From positions 5,394,001-5,458,000 of the forward strand of contig NZ_CP073714.1 of assembly GCF_023101145.1 (NCBI RefSeq): a DNA stretch of 64,000 nucleotides. Reading direction: 5' to 3'. The stretch is from Paenibacillus pabuli. GTDB lineage: Bacteria; Bacillota; Bacilli; Paenibacillales; Paenibacillaceae. Positions 1 through 8,509 of this stretch are shown in pieces. The number at the start of each line of letters is the position of its first letter. Within the stretch, counting starts at the first letter, position 1. The notes beneath the pieces are model-generated. The model was not told the origin of the DNA, did not search any database, and was given only the letters and a program-made list of their open reading frames with translations. The position numbers and the translations under genes are program-made.

Positions 1-203
1 GTTCCCAGACCCGTGTTGCGAAAATATACATACTGGCCGTACGTAAATGGCTGCACCAATGCAGCATGTCGGCTTTTGGGCTTTTTGGCACCTCGGACGA
101 GCACTCCTACTTTCCCGCCGCTTTCGGTGCAAAGCGTAATGATTTTGTTTCCTTCGCCGTAATCCATGCTGCGGATGACAATCCCTTCCACCCTGTATAG
201 CAT
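1..203 (-). CDS. recO: DNA repair protein RecO, N-terminal part (cut by window edge)
   Basis: The first 67 codons are visible; the rest of the gene lies beyond base 1. RecO loads RecA onto SSB-coated single-stranded DNA in RecF-pathway recombination. The visible protein begins MLYRVEGIVIRSMDYGEGNK and continues into a GVLVRGAKKPKSRHA stretch, which is the OB-fold N-terminus typical of RecO. The ATG at 203 is the only sensible start. Position after era and yqzL matches the usual Firmicutes order era-yqzL-recO, which strengthens the call. Confidence 0.9.
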   Translation of the reverse strand, partial: MLYRVEGIVIRSMDYGEGNKIITLCTESGGKVGVLVRGAKKPKSRHAALVQPFTYGQYVYFRNTGLG

Positions 204-236
204 GCCTCGTCACCTAACCATTCCCGAATTAGCCAA

Positions 237-377
237 TTATCCTTCGGCTTCTTCATCTTCGATCACTTCCCTTGCAGGTTCCGATTCCTGTCCCAATGAG
301 CCACATGCCTCGGTATACAACAAATAAGACTCCACATCTCCCGTCATCGTAAAAACCTTCCACGAAAAATCTCGCAT
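237..377 (-). CDS. yqzL: YqzL-family small protein
   Basis: A 46-residue protein starting MRDFSWKVFTMTGDVESYLL, with a very acidic C-terminus (many Glu). The open frame extends 21 codons further upstream, but those residues are Arg-rich and unlike the family; an AGAGAGG-like ribosome site precedes the ATG at 377, so the short form is chosen. YqzL proteins of about 47 residues with the same F-x-W-K-V-F opening sit between era and recO in Bacillus. No biochemical function is established for the family. The identification rests on motif and synteny. Confidence 0.75.
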   Translation of the reverse strand: MRDFSWKVFTMTGDVESYLLYTEACGSLGQESEPAREVIEDEEAEG

Positions 378-483
378 CGGAATTTCATCCTCTCTTCGAA
401 AACGACGTCTGCTTCTACCAGATAGGATGGAGTCTTGCAAGGTAAACTATGTGTTGCAATTACTGGATACTTACTGAATTGAT

Positions 484-1383
484 TTATTCACGACCGAAGC
501 CAAGGTCACGCAGTACGCGTTCCTGGTTTCTCCAGTCTTTTTTCACTTTAACCCACAGGTCCATGAAGATTTTGGAACCCAGCAGATTTTGAATATCCTG
601 GCGAGCACGTTTCCCCACTTCCTTGAGCAAAGCACCCTGTTTACCGATAATGATCCCTTTTTGCGAATCACGCTCCACAAAGATGACGGCTGAAATATAC
701 ACAACGCCGTTATCCTGTACTTTCATATCCTCAATCGTTACCGCAATGGAGTGAGGCACTTCTTCACGCGTCATTTGCAAAATTTTCTCACGAATCAACT
801 CCGCACAAACGAACTGCTCGGGATGGTCTGTAACCTGGTCATCCGGATAGTACTGTGGCCCTTCCGGCAAATATTTGCCGAGCTGCTCCAGCAAGGTGCT
901 TACATTGCTGCCAAGCATGGCGGAAACAGGAACAATCTCAGCGAAATTATGCAGCTTGCGATATTCCTCGATTAATGGAAGCAGCGCTTCCGGCTCAATT
1001 TTGTCAATTTTGTTCATGACAAGAATGACCGGCGTTCGCACATTTTTCAATTGTTCTGCAATGTAGCGGTCACCACCGCCCATGCCTTCAGAAGCATCGA
1101 TTAGAAACAGAGCAGCTTCGACTTCTCCGAGCGTATTCAAAGCGGTCTGGTTCATGTAATCGCCGAGCTTGGATTGACGTTTGTGAATCCCTGGTGTATC
1201 CAGGAAAACGATTTGTTGTTGTTCTGATGTATACACACCATGGATCTTATTACGCGTCGTTTGTGGCTTGTCTGACATGATCGCAATTTTCTGTCCAATG
1301 ACTTGATTCATCAGCGTGGATTTACCTACATTGGGACGTCCAATAATAGCTACAAAACCGGATTTAAATGCTTGTTTTTTCAT
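484..1383 (-). CDS. era: GTPase Era
   Basis: A 299-residue GTPase that binds 16S rRNA and is needed for 30S subunit maturation. G1 motif GRPNVGKS is at residues 15-22, G3 DTPG at 62-65 and NKID near 124. The C-terminal KH RNA-binding domain shows the GIIIGKQGALLKEVG loop near residue 245. Length is normal for the family. An AGGAGG site sits 5 bases before the ATG. It is preceded by cdd and followed by yqzL and recO, the standard Firmicutes arrangement, and is probably co-transcribed with them. Confidence 0.97.
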   Translation of the reverse strand: MKKQAFKSGFVAIIGRPNVGKSTLMNQVIGQKIAIMSDKPQTTRNKIHGVYTSEQQQIVFLDTPGIHKRQSKLGDYMNQTALNTLGEVEAALFLIDASEGMGGGDRYIAEQLKNVRTPVILVMNKIDKIEPEALLPLIEEYRKLHNFAEIVPVSAMLGSNVSTLLEQLGKYLPEGPQYYPDDQVTDHPEQFVCAELIREKILQMTREEVPHSIAVTIEDMKVQDNGVVYISAVIFVERDSQKGIIIGKQGALLKEVGKRARQDIQNLLGSKIFMDLWVKVKKDWRNQERVLRDLGFGRE

Positions 1384-1424
1384 ATGTTCCTCCTCAGGCG
1401 CCTAGGCCTGGAATGTATTAGTTT

Positions 1425-1838
1425 TTACTTTTTAGCAGAGTTCAGATCAGACGGACCAAAAGCCCATGGCAACAGTTCGGCAACTGTAGTCTCCTGTAGA
1501 TCACCTTTCAAGTTACCCAGAATAACCTTCATATCCGGATCACACAGTTCGTACATCACTTGACGACATACGCCGCACGGAGCAATCGGACCTTCCGTAT
1601 CTCCCACAATCGCCATCGCCTTAAAACTGCGTGGTTGCTTCCCTCCTGCAATTGCACTGAACATGGCTGTACGCTCAGCACAGTTGCCGGGTGTATAAGC
1701 AGCATTCTCAATATTACAACCATGATGCACATGTCCCTCACTGTCAAGCAAAGCTGCACCTACACCAAAATGAGAATAAGGCGTATACGCTTTCGTACGT
1801 GCCTTAATTGCTTCTTGCATCAACAAACCATTATCCAT
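1425..1838 (-). CDS. cdd: cytidine deaminase
   Basis: A 137-residue zinc enzyme of pyrimidine salvage that converts cytidine and deoxycytidine to the uridine forms. The catalytic motif CAE is at residues 53-55 (Cys53 zinc ligand, Glu55 proton shuttle), and PCGVC at 87-91 supplies Cys88 and Cys91. This is the small homotetrameric type found in Bacillus. A GGGAGAG ribosome site precedes the ATG. It lies between dgkA and era as in B. subtilis, but a palindromic repeat separates it from dgkA. Confidence 0.96.
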   Translation of the reverse strand: MDNGLLMQEAIKARTKAYTPYSHFGVGAALLDSEGHVHHGCNIENAAYTPGNCAERTAMFSAIAGGKQPRSFKAMAIVGDTEGPIAPCGVCRQVMYELCDPDMKVILGNLKGDLQETTVAELLPWAFGPSDLNSAKK

Positions 1839-1867
1839 TATTAATCTCTCCCTCTGGGGTGTATATA

Positions 1868-2045
1868 AAGTTAACTAGTGCATTTACACTGGACACTCCG
1901 CTGCCAGAACAACCTTCCGAGCGCTGTTATCCCCAGATTTTTATGATTCACTTTTTCAAAGTGAAAATCCGGTGATAAAGGCGCGCACTTCGTTTCTTCA
2001 GGTTTCTTCTGACCTCTCCGTTATCGTGTTTGCATCAAGTAACTA
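1868..2045. repeat. dispersed palindromic repeat, copy A
   Basis: About 178 bp fill the gap between dgkA and cdd. The copy shares its left end, the CCTTCCGA...GCTGTTATCCCCAG core and its right end (CTCTCCGTTATCGTGT) with the copy at 34561-34770. The core folds into a hairpin in which ATTCACTTT faces AAAGTGAA, whereas other copies have CCCTTT facing AAAGGG. The outer ends are imperfect inverted repeats (left GTGCATTTACAC, right GTGTTTGCAT). No coding potential is visible. It lies inside what would otherwise be a continuous minus-strand operon. Confidence 0.75.
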
Positions 2046-2074
2046 TACAATTGTGTGTAATTTTAAAAACAAAA

Positions 2075-2446
2075 TCAAAGCAAACCCAGCCAGCTCATCA
2101 CTGGCTTGATGAAAACAACACATCCGATGATGACGGCGAACACCGCAGCCAGCAATACTGCACCGGCCGCGGTGTCCTTCGCCGCTTTTGCCAGCGGATG
2201 TATATGCGGATGCGCCAGATCTACAGCAGCTTCCACTGCTGTATTCATCAGCTCCGTCACAAGAACCAGAAATACGGCTGTCAGTACAAACATCCAATCC
2301 GTTCTTGAAATTCCGAAAAAAAATCCGGCTGCACACATCAAAATGGCGACTCCTGTATGAACTCTTACATTCCGCTGAGTCCGCAGCCCGTATACGATTC
2401 CTTCCGCAGCATTGCGGAATACCATCCCCCAGGAGCGCCTTTTCAT
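2075..2446 (-). CDS. dgkA: DgkA-family lipid kinase (undecaprenol or diacylglycerol kinase)
   Basis: A 123-residue integral membrane protein with three predicted transmembrane helices and the family signature ELMNTAVEAAVD. An amphipathic N-terminus with many Arg comes first, as usual. In Gram-positive bacteria this family (B. subtilis DgkA) phosphorylates undecaprenol to recycle the cell-wall lipid carrier, so that substrate is more likely than diacylglycerol. The ATG overlaps the ybeY stop by one base (TAATG), which indicates translational coupling. Confidence 0.93.
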   Translation of the reverse strand: MKRRSWGMVFRNAAEGIVYGLRTQRNVRVHTGVAILMCAAGFFFGISRTDWMFVLTAVFLVLVTELMNTAVEAAVDLAHPHIHPLAKAAKDTAAGAVLLAAVFAVIIGCVVFIKPVMSWLGLL

Positions 2447-2943
2447 TATCGTGTCAACCCGGCTTGGGCGAGTACTGCTTCCTGTTTGCCCATCATTTCG
2501 GCTTCGCTGGCTTCATCCTGATGATCATATCCAAGCAGGTGCAAGAAACCGTGAACAAACAGGAACCCGAGCTCACGTTCAAATGAATGGCCATATTCTT
2601 CACTCTGCTGAATGGTCCGTGGAACAGAAATAATAATATCGCCCAGAACATCCGGCATTTCTTCCAGTTCTTCATCCTCGTCCAGTTCGTAGATGATATC
2701 CAGTTCCTCATCCACAGTCTCATTCATCGCAAAAGACAATACATCTGTCGGACGATCAATGCCGCGATAGTCACGGTTCAGCTCATGAATTTGCTCATCA
2801 TCTACGAAAGTCAGGGCCACTTCCCCATCTGCAACACCCTCTGCTTCCCCTGCAAGGTTCAGCAGCTGCTCCAGCATTGCGATCATCGGTTCGGTGATTT
2901 CTTTATTCTGTTGTTCATTATTCCATGCGAGGTTAAGACTCAT
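2446..2943 (-). CDS. ybeY: endoribonuclease YbeY
   Basis: A 165-residue zinc metallo-endoribonuclease involved in 16S rRNA 3'-end maturation and ribosome quality control. The signature HGFLHLLGYDH gives three His ligands at residues 131, 135 and 141. An upstream in-frame ATG at 2967 has no close ribosome site, whereas AGGAG lies 9 bases before the ATG at 2943 and the resulting MSLNLAW start resembles relatives. An acidic insert (DELDEDEELEE-like, around residue 90) precedes the conserved PDVLGDIIISVP segment. Neighbours pgpH and dgkA are as expected. Confidence 0.93.
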   Translation of the reverse strand: MSLNLAWNNEQQNKEITEPMIAMLEQLLNLAGEAEGVADGEVALTFVDDEQIHELNRDYRGIDRPTDVLSFAMNETVDEELDIIYELDEDEELEEMPDVLGDIIISVPRTIQQSEEYGHSFERELGFLFVHGFLHLLGYDHQDEASEAEMMGKQEAVLAQAGLTR

Positions 2944-2977
2944 TCTTTCATACTCCTGTCTTGTCATAATTAGCGAA

Positions 2978-5230
2978 TCAACCCGCCTCAGGCGAGGTCG
3001 GCTTCGGTTTCTTCATTTCCTCCGGATATTCGATCCTGGAGTGGAATATGCCCATAACGGTTTCCTTAAGGGTCTTGGCGACGATATCCAGCTCCCGCAT
3101 CGTCAGATCACAGTCATTAAACTGATGATCATCCAGCCGACCTTTAATAATTTTTTCGATCATGGATTCCACTTGTTCCACGGTAGGCTTCCGCAAGGAA
3201 CGAACTGCAGCTTCCACGCTGTCAGCAATACCGACAATCGCTGACTCTTTGGACTGGGCCTTGGGACCCGGATAACGGAAATCATCTTCCGTGAAATCAG
3301 GTTCCACTCCAGCCTCCTCGGCCTGACGCAGCGCTTTGTGATAGAAGTAATGCAGGAAAGTTGTTCCATGATGCTGCTCAGCAATGTCCCGAATAGGCCT
3401 TGGCAGCTTGTAGTCCTTCTGCATTTCCACACCATCGCGCGCATGCGCAACGATAATAGACTTGCTCAGCTTTGGATCAATCGAATCATGTGGATTTTCC
3501 ATATTATTTTGGTTTTCAATAAAATAAATCGGTCTCTTGGTCTTGCCAATATCATGATAATATGAGCCGACCCGACATAACAACCCATTCGCTCCTATCG
3601 CCTCCGCGGCGGCTTCCGACAGGTTCCCTACCATTACACTGTGGTGATATGTGCCTGGTGTCTCTGTTAGCAGTTTGCGCAATAGCGGATGATTGGGATT
3701 AGACAATTCCACCAATTTCAGTGCAGATAAGATGCCAAATGAGGTCTCGAAAAATGGCATCAGCCCAATAACCAATATCGCGGTCAGTACGCCTCCGGCA
3801 AACGCAAATCCAATGCCATACAAGGTTGTTGTACGGTTCCAGTCACTTGAGTCAATCAGCGCCAGCGTAAAAACTGCGATCGATCCGAATAGACAGACCA
3901 TAATGGCACCCTTTAGGATCGTAGACCGCTGACTTGCCCGATGAGTGGCAAAGATCGCAACAAACGATACCAACACAGCGAAGAAACCAAGTTCAAAGTC
4001 AAAAATTTGACCCTGATGCGTGTTCAAAATAATGCTCGACAGCATGCCGATAATAATCGAGCAGACAAAAGCAAGCGATGTATCCAGCAGCAAGGCAATT
4101 AACATTGCTCCTACGGCAACAGGGGCAAGAAAGCCTACGTATGAATTCTCACTGGTCTGAAGTATCGCTGTAACATGCATGACCACAATTGTAATAATAA
4201 AGATAAGTACAAGCATTAGCAGTTGAGCATTATTATATTTGAAATGCGTTCCACTAAATTGCTGAATATACATGAGAATCGCTGCTGACAACAGACAGGA
4301 CAGCATAAGCAATCCAAGCTGAGGCCAATAGTTTACTTCGTTTTTCAGTAAATCATTCTCGCCCAAAAGGGTGTACATCTCCGGGGTGATCATTTCACCC
4401 TTGGCAACAAGCGTATCTCCCTGCTTGATAAAGACCGTTTGGGTGTTCTCACGAGCTTGTACTTTAGCTTCCTTTGTACCTTCTTCATCGTAGAAACGGT
4501 TCGACGTCACCACAAGACGAGCCAGCTCCTGCACAACCTCACGCTGTGTACGCTTGCTTAGGGAGCTCACACTCACCATCTCCGCCACTTTGGCACGAGC
4601 AGTTGTAGCCTCACTAATCTGGTCGGTCATCAACCTGGAGACGATATCCCGAGCAACGGCTTTCATCTCCTGAATATCATCCGAAGTCAGACGTGAAATT
4701 TTGATATATGTCTCTTCCGGGATACGATAGCTTTGCTCCTGTACCACATTTCTGATCTCTTCCAAAAGCGTTTCGGAGTATGTACCCGCTTTCCGGTTGT
4801 TATTGATAAAATTGGACACAAAGTCTTTCTGACGCTGCGGTATTTCATCACGATAGATATCAATCTTGTCCTGACTGGAAATCTGATCATCCTGATTCAG
4901 TCGATCAATACGATCAAGCAGAGTGGTCATCAGATTCTCGTTACGCATCTGTACAATCTGAAACATCGGCTGCACACGTTCAGCGGCTTCTTCTTGCGCT
5001 TTAAGGGTAGCCTTAGTATTCGGGATCTGCATGGGCGCAGCAATATTCACTTCGCTTCTCGTGCCTTCCTGAATATCATACCGCTCCGGGAGCAGCTTCG
5101 AAGCAAGACCCACGTAGAAGAGGATCACCAGAAACAAAAACAGAAGATAGCGTGCCCACACGCTATACTTCCATCCTGTGGCTCTATTTTTTTGAAAAGA
5201 TTTGCCTTTTGACAGTTCCTTCGAGGTCAT
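2978..5230 (-). CDS. pgpH: PgpH-type 7TM-HD cyclic-di-AMP phosphodiesterase
   Basis: A 750-residue membrane protein (YqfF in B. subtilis). One N-terminal transmembrane helix (about 24-45) is followed by an extracellular helical domain to about 280, then a block of about seven transmembrane helices (about 295-480). A cytoplasmic HD domain follows, with the His pair near 528 and the HDIGK motif near 559. Characterised members hydrolyse c-di-AMP to pApA and so affect potassium and osmotic homeostasis. The C-terminus carries a Lys/Pro-rich tail. It lies between phoH and ybeY, the usual order. Confidence 0.93.
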   Translation of the reverse strand: MTSKELSKGKSFQKNRATGWKYSVWARYLLFLFLVILFYVGLASKLLPERYDIQEGTRSEVNIAAPMQIPNTKATLKAQEEAAERVQPMFQIVQMRNENLMTTLLDRIDRLNQDDQISSQDKIDIYRDEIPQRQKDFVSNFINNNRKAGTYSETLLEEIRNVVQEQSYRIPEETYIKISRLTSDDIQEMKAVARDIVSRLMTDQISEATTARAKVAEMVSVSSLSKRTQREVVQELARLVVTSNRFYDEEGTKEAKVQARENTQTVFIKQGDTLVAKGEMITPEMYTLLGENDLLKNEVNYWPQLGLLMLSCLLSAAILMYIQQFSGTHFKYNNAQLLMLVLIFIITIVVMHVTAILQTSENSYVGFLAPVAVGAMLIALLLDTSLAFVCSIIIGMLSSIILNTHQGQIFDFELGFFAVLVSFVAIFATHRASQRSTILKGAIMVCLFGSIAVFTLALIDSSDWNRTTTLYGIGFAFAGGVLTAILVIGLMPFFETSFGILSALKLVELSNPNHPLLRKLLTETPGTYHHSVMVGNLSEAAAEAIGANGLLCRVGSYYHDIGKTKRPIYFIENQNNMENPHDSIDPKLSKSIIVAHARDGVEMQKDYKLPRPIRDIAEQHHGTTFLHYFYHKALRQAEEAGVEPDFTEDDFRYPGPKAQSKESAIVGIADSVEAAVRSLRKPTVEQVESMIEKIIKGRLDDHQFNDCDLTMRELDIVAKTLKETVMGIFHSRIEYPEEMKKPKPTSPEAG

Positions 5231-5245
5231 CGAGACAATCCCTTT

Positions 5246-6217
5246 CTATTCTTGATTTTCTGCGGCTTGGTTATAAGCGACGATAATTTTCTGGACGAGG
5301 GAGTGCCTTACAACGTCCTGCTCGGCAAAATAGACAAATCCAATCTCTTCCACTTGGCCCAGTATTGTATTTGCTTCCACTAATCCTGATTTTTTGCCGC
5401 GCGGTAAATCAATCTGCGTCACATCACCAGTAATAACCATTTTGGAACCAAAACCGAGACGGGTCAGAAACATTTTCATCTGCTCTGGTGTCGTATTCTG
5501 GGCTTCATCCAGGATAATGAACGAATCATCCAGTGTACGCCCCCTCATATAGGCTAGAGGTGCAATTTCGATCAAACCGCGCTCCAGCGCCTTGGCGGTC
5601 TGCTCTTGTCCCATAACATCATACAAGGCATCATACAGGGGCCGTAAATAAGGGTCCACTTTTTCCTGGAGGTCGCCAGGCAAGAAACCGAGACTCTCTC
5701 CCGCTTCAACAGCAGGTCTTGTGAGTACGATCCGCTTGACGCTTCCTTCCTTGAGTGCTGCCACAGCCAGCACAACAGCTAGATACGTTTTACCCGTACC
5801 GGCAGGACCAATACCAAATACAACATCACGTTTTTTAATTGTAGTTACATAGTGCTTCTGTCCAATCGTTTTAACCCGGATCGGCTTACCACGGTACGTT
5901 GTTGTGATTTCGCCTTTGAAAAGATCCAGAAGCTGGTCTGCACGCAGTTCCTTGGCAAGCTCAATGGCATACTTGACGTCCCTTTCGGTTAACACATACC
6001 CGTTACGTACCAATTGCAACAACACATCGAATAATTGTTCAAGCGATTCCACATGCTGAATGCTGCCATGGATCACAATCTCCGCTTCACGGGATGCGAT
6101 CTGGGCGGGAATCTCGGATTCAATCAGTTTCAGAAAAATATCTTGGGGTCCAAAAAGAGATTGCCCCTCTCCCGCACTTTGGAGGGAGATTTGTATGCTG
6201 CGCGTTTGCTCTGACAA
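5246..6217 (-). CDS. phoH: PhoH-like ATPase
   Basis: A 323-residue P-loop protein with Walker A GPAGTGKT at about 136-143 and Walker B IILDEAQN near 235. The family is a nucleotide-binding partner frequently encoded beside ybeY and is thought to act in RNA metabolism, although its exact role in Firmicutes is unsettled. The start is a TTG at 6217, with AAGGAG lying inside the end of yqfD. That spacing suggests coupling to yqfD. An N-terminal KH-like segment precedes the ATPase domain, as usual. Confidence 0.93.
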   Translation of the reverse strand: MSEQTRSIQISLQSAGEGQSLFGPQDIFLKLIESEIPAQIASREAEIVIHGSIQHVESLEQLFDVLLQLVRNGYVLTERDVKYAIELAKELRADQLLDLFKGEITTTYRGKPIRVKTIGQKHYVTTIKKRDVVFGIGPAGTGKTYLAVVLAVAALKEGSVKRIVLTRPAVEAGESLGFLPGDLQEKVDPYLRPLYDALYDVMGQEQTAKALERGLIEIAPLAYMRGRTLDDSFIILDEAQNTTPEQMKMFLTRLGFGSKMVITGDVTQIDLPRGKKSGLVEANTILGQVEEIGFVYFAEQDVVRHSLVQKIIVAYNQAAENQE

Positions 6218-6223
6218 ATAGCC

Positions 6224-7417
6224 TCATTCTCCTTGACTATGGACTAACGGAAGTTCTTCCGCAATGCTTTCTTCAACTTCAAATAATACTTTCATATAAA
6301 CTTTACCATTCTCTTTCTTCTCATGCAAAATTTTTTCGCTTAGAATTTTCGTTCCTTTACCGTTTTTCGCAATAATATCGTTTCTTGCTCCTTCCAATCC
6401 TTTTGTTCTAGCCCATTCAATCGTGTGCTGTTCCTCTTGTTCATGGGTTTCCAAATCTTTCTCTGTCAGCCATCCCATGGGAAGTGTGAAGGATCTCCAA
6501 GTCAACGGTTTGTGATCACTTTCGGTAGCGAATGAAGTGAAAGGCGTATTACCGTATCCCCAGAGTTGTATCGCCCATTTACCCAGCACAATGTAAAAAC
6601 GTTCCTTGCTCTCTCCGGTCATCGTATTATGTTTCTGGACAAGAGGGACTTCGACCTGATATTCACGCCACACCAGTCCCCGCACTTCTCCCTTAGCTAC
6701 AATGGTCTTTGTATTCTCTTCATCTCCCAAAATACCGGATATCAGTACCTGTCCTTTCTTGACACGCATGTCCTTCTGCACGACAGGACGCCCCTGCTCC
6801 GCATATATTTGAGTGATTACAGCGTCTGCTTTACTGATCAGATGTCTAGGATTCAGCAGCGGTTCACGCTTGGGCTGGGCTGACTCCACAACCTGGATGG
6901 TAATGGTTGTCCCTTCTTTGCTCACCCCAATCCAGGTTACATCCGGCAGAGCCAATGCAAGCTGTCTGGATAGCTTGTCCTGACTTTGCATTCGAAATGC
7001 CCATTGAAAGGGGTATATGCCTTCTTTCTTTGCTGCAGCGAGCACTTCATCCGTGGGAATCGTCACATTGCCTTTGACTTCTACATTCCAAACCATGGAT
7101 GACAACGCAAACAGAGCTGCTATAAAAAACAGCATGCCACCCAGAAAGAACTTTCTTCTCAATAAACGGGCTGCAAAAAAAGGAAAGCCACTCCGGTGTG
7201 TCACCTTTACCCGGCAGCCTGTCCGTTTCAGCAAAGGACGCAGCCTAAAAAAATGCGGCAGCAGAATATTCATTTCTGCCTTGCGTCCATCATAGGCCCG
7301 CAGGTCCCATACCTCCAGTCCCTGCTCTGCCACCGTGTTGATCAATGCTTCAATATCACCCCCAGTGACCGTGATTCGGACTGCTCCGCGCAGTTTATAT
7401 AGACTGGGCTGCTTCAT
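6224..7417 (-). CDS. yqfD: sporulation protein YqfD
   Basis: A 397-residue protein with a single transmembrane segment near residues 88-110 and a large extracytoplasmic region. The family is expressed in the mother cell under sigma-E in B. subtilis and is needed for efficient sporulation; its mechanism is unknown. The ATG overlaps the yqfC stop (ATGA), so the two are translationally coupled. GGAGGGG lies just upstream. The order yqfC-yqfD-phoH matches Bacillus. Confidence 0.92.
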   Translation of the reverse strand: MKQPSLYKLRGAVRITVTGGDIEALINTVAEQGLEVWDLRAYDGRKAEMNILLPHFFRLRPLLKRTGCRVKVTHRSGFPFFAARLLRRKFFLGGMLFFIAALFALSSMVWNVEVKGNVTIPTDEVLAAAKKEGIYPFQWAFRMQSQDKLSRQLALALPDVTWIGVSKEGTTITIQVVESAQPKREPLLNPRHLISKADAVITQIYAEQGRPVVQKDMRVKKGQVLISGILGDEENTKTIVAKGEVRGLVWREYQVEVPLVQKHNTMTGESKERFYIVLGKWAIQLWGYGNTPFTSFATESDHKPLTWRSFTLPMGWLTEKDLETHEQEEQHTIEWARTKGLEGARNDIIAKNGKGTKILSEKILHEKKENGKVYMKVLFEVEESIAEELPLVHSQGE

Positions 7418-7707
7418 CCGTTCCCCTCCGCTCCATTCATATGAATATCCAGAATTGTTCCTTCAACAGCCACTTCATCCGGCAAAATATTGCGAATCAT
7501 CAAATCAGTTCCTTTGATCTCCAGCTGACCCTGTGAGAGAGCCAGAACGATGCGGTCCGGTGTAAAATGAATGACACCACGATGATTCTCTATATACAAT
7601 TGCTTTGTGCCGATCAGGGTTAACCGTGGCATATCGTAAAGCACGTCCTGCGGCAGATCCAGAACTTCACTGGTCCATCTGCGCAGCTTGCGGCTGATCC
7701 GGGTCAT
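7414..7707 (-). CDS. yqfC: sporulation protein YqfC
   Basis: A 97-residue YqfC/YabP-family protein with the characteristic LPQDVLYDMPRLTLIG opening and a C-terminal beta-rich region with GTILDI. Members are sigma-E-dependent sporulation proteins of unknown biochemistry that pair with YqfD. The stop overlaps the yqfD start. A candidate sigma-E promoter lies about 30 bases upstream, and the gene upstream ends in its own terminator, so yqfC is likely first in this transcript. Confidence 0.92.
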   Translation of the reverse strand: MTRISRKLRRWTSEVLDLPQDVLYDMPRLTLIGTKQLYIENHRGVIHFTPDRIVLALSQGQLEIKGTDLMIRNILPDEVAVEGTILDIHMNGAEGNG

Positions 7708-7737
7708 TCGAAGGTCTTCCCCCTTCCTCTACAGTTC

Positions 7738-7766
7738 AACTTATGCGCAGATTCCTGAAATTATGA
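7738..7766 (-). promoter_or_regulatory. candidate sigma-E promoter for yqfC-yqfD
   Basis: On the minus strand the gap shows TCATAATT, 13 bases, then CATAAGTT. This resembles the sigma-E pattern (-35 with ATA, -10 CATA...T) with correct spacing, and ends 31 bases before the yqfC ATG. The downstream pair is a known sigma-E target in B. subtilis. The -10 matches at CATA and the last T only, so this is suggestive rather than firm. Confidence 0.45.
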
Positions 7767-7813
7767 AAACTACGGACCGTGTTAGATGTGAAAATAAAAA
7801 GAGGCCAGACAGA

Positions 7814-7855
7814 AAAAAGCCGTCGTCTGGATTTATGCTCACCAGAGACGGCTTT
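7814..7855 (-). terminator. rho-independent terminator after the acidic repeat gene
   Basis: Read on the minus strand, AAAGCCGTC and CTGG pair with CCAG and GACGGCTTTTTT around a short loop, followed by a T run. It closes the nfeD-floA-acidic-protein transcript ahead of yqfC. Confidence 0.85.
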
Positions 7856-7878
7856 CAACTTATTAAGACAGTATGAAG

Positions 7879-8496
7879 TTACAATTTTCCTCGTGTCCCA
7901 AACGGCTGTTTGGAGCGCGGGGAACCGAGCACTTCTGCCCACAACACCCCAGTACGAATGTCTTCCCGGTGAAGCTGGGATGCTCCAGACTCGCTAGATG
8001 ACGTATCATCCGAGCTAGAGTTAGACACAACCGGCGTATTTTGATTAGAAATACGATCCAATCGCTCACGAATTTCACGTTGTCGTTGCTCCATCACTTT
8101 CATTTGTTCTTCAAGGGAGTTTTCCATTCCCCCCAGTGAACTCTGTCCTCCAAAATCGTCATGAACGGGACGTGCAGATGTCGTCGCCGGATCCGAATAG
8201 GGTTGATCATATCGATCATCGTACTGATCATCATCATACCGATCATCGTACCGTTCGTCATACTGCTCATCATAGCGGGGATTGGTGGGACCCGATGACT
8301 GCTGCGGTGCGGTATTCCCCCGCGAACGATCAGTCTGGTCCGAATCACCGCCCCCTCCAAACGTTGGCATCCCGTTACTTGGACGCTTTTTGTTCGGATC
8401 AGCCGACTTGGCTGCTTTTCCAAGGAAGGAAAAGAGTGCAAAAGCAACGACTGCTACAATATACAGATTGTTAAAAATCCATTCAAATAGGCCCAT
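7879..8496 (-). CDS. unrecognised membrane-anchored protein with Tyr-Asp repeats
   Basis: A 205-residue protein of unknown function. An N-terminal transmembrane helix (about residues 5-24) precedes a Ser/Gly/Pro-rich linker. Next comes a short-period acidic repeat built from YDERYDD and YDDRYDQ units (about 77-103), then a predicted coiled coil rich in Glu, Gln and Arg (about 128-150), a Ser-rich stretch, and a basic end. The GTG at 8502 and the ATG at 8496 are both possible; the ribosome site GGCGGTGAG fits the ATG better. It starts 13 bases after floA and shares its operon. B. subtilis has a different small gene (yqfB) at this place. Confidence 0.75.
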   Translation of the reverse strand: MGLFEWIFNNLYIVAVVAFALFSFLGKAAKSADPNKKRPSNGMPTFGGGGDSDQTDRSRGNTAPQQSSGPTNPRYDEQYDERYDDRYDDDQYDDRYDQPYSDPATTSARPVHDDFGGQSSLGGMENSLEEQMKVMEQRQREIRERLDRISNQNTPVVSNSSSDDTSSSESGASQLHREDIRTGVLWAEVLGSPRSKQPFGTRGKL

Positions 8497-8509
8497 ATGC
8501 ACTCACCGC

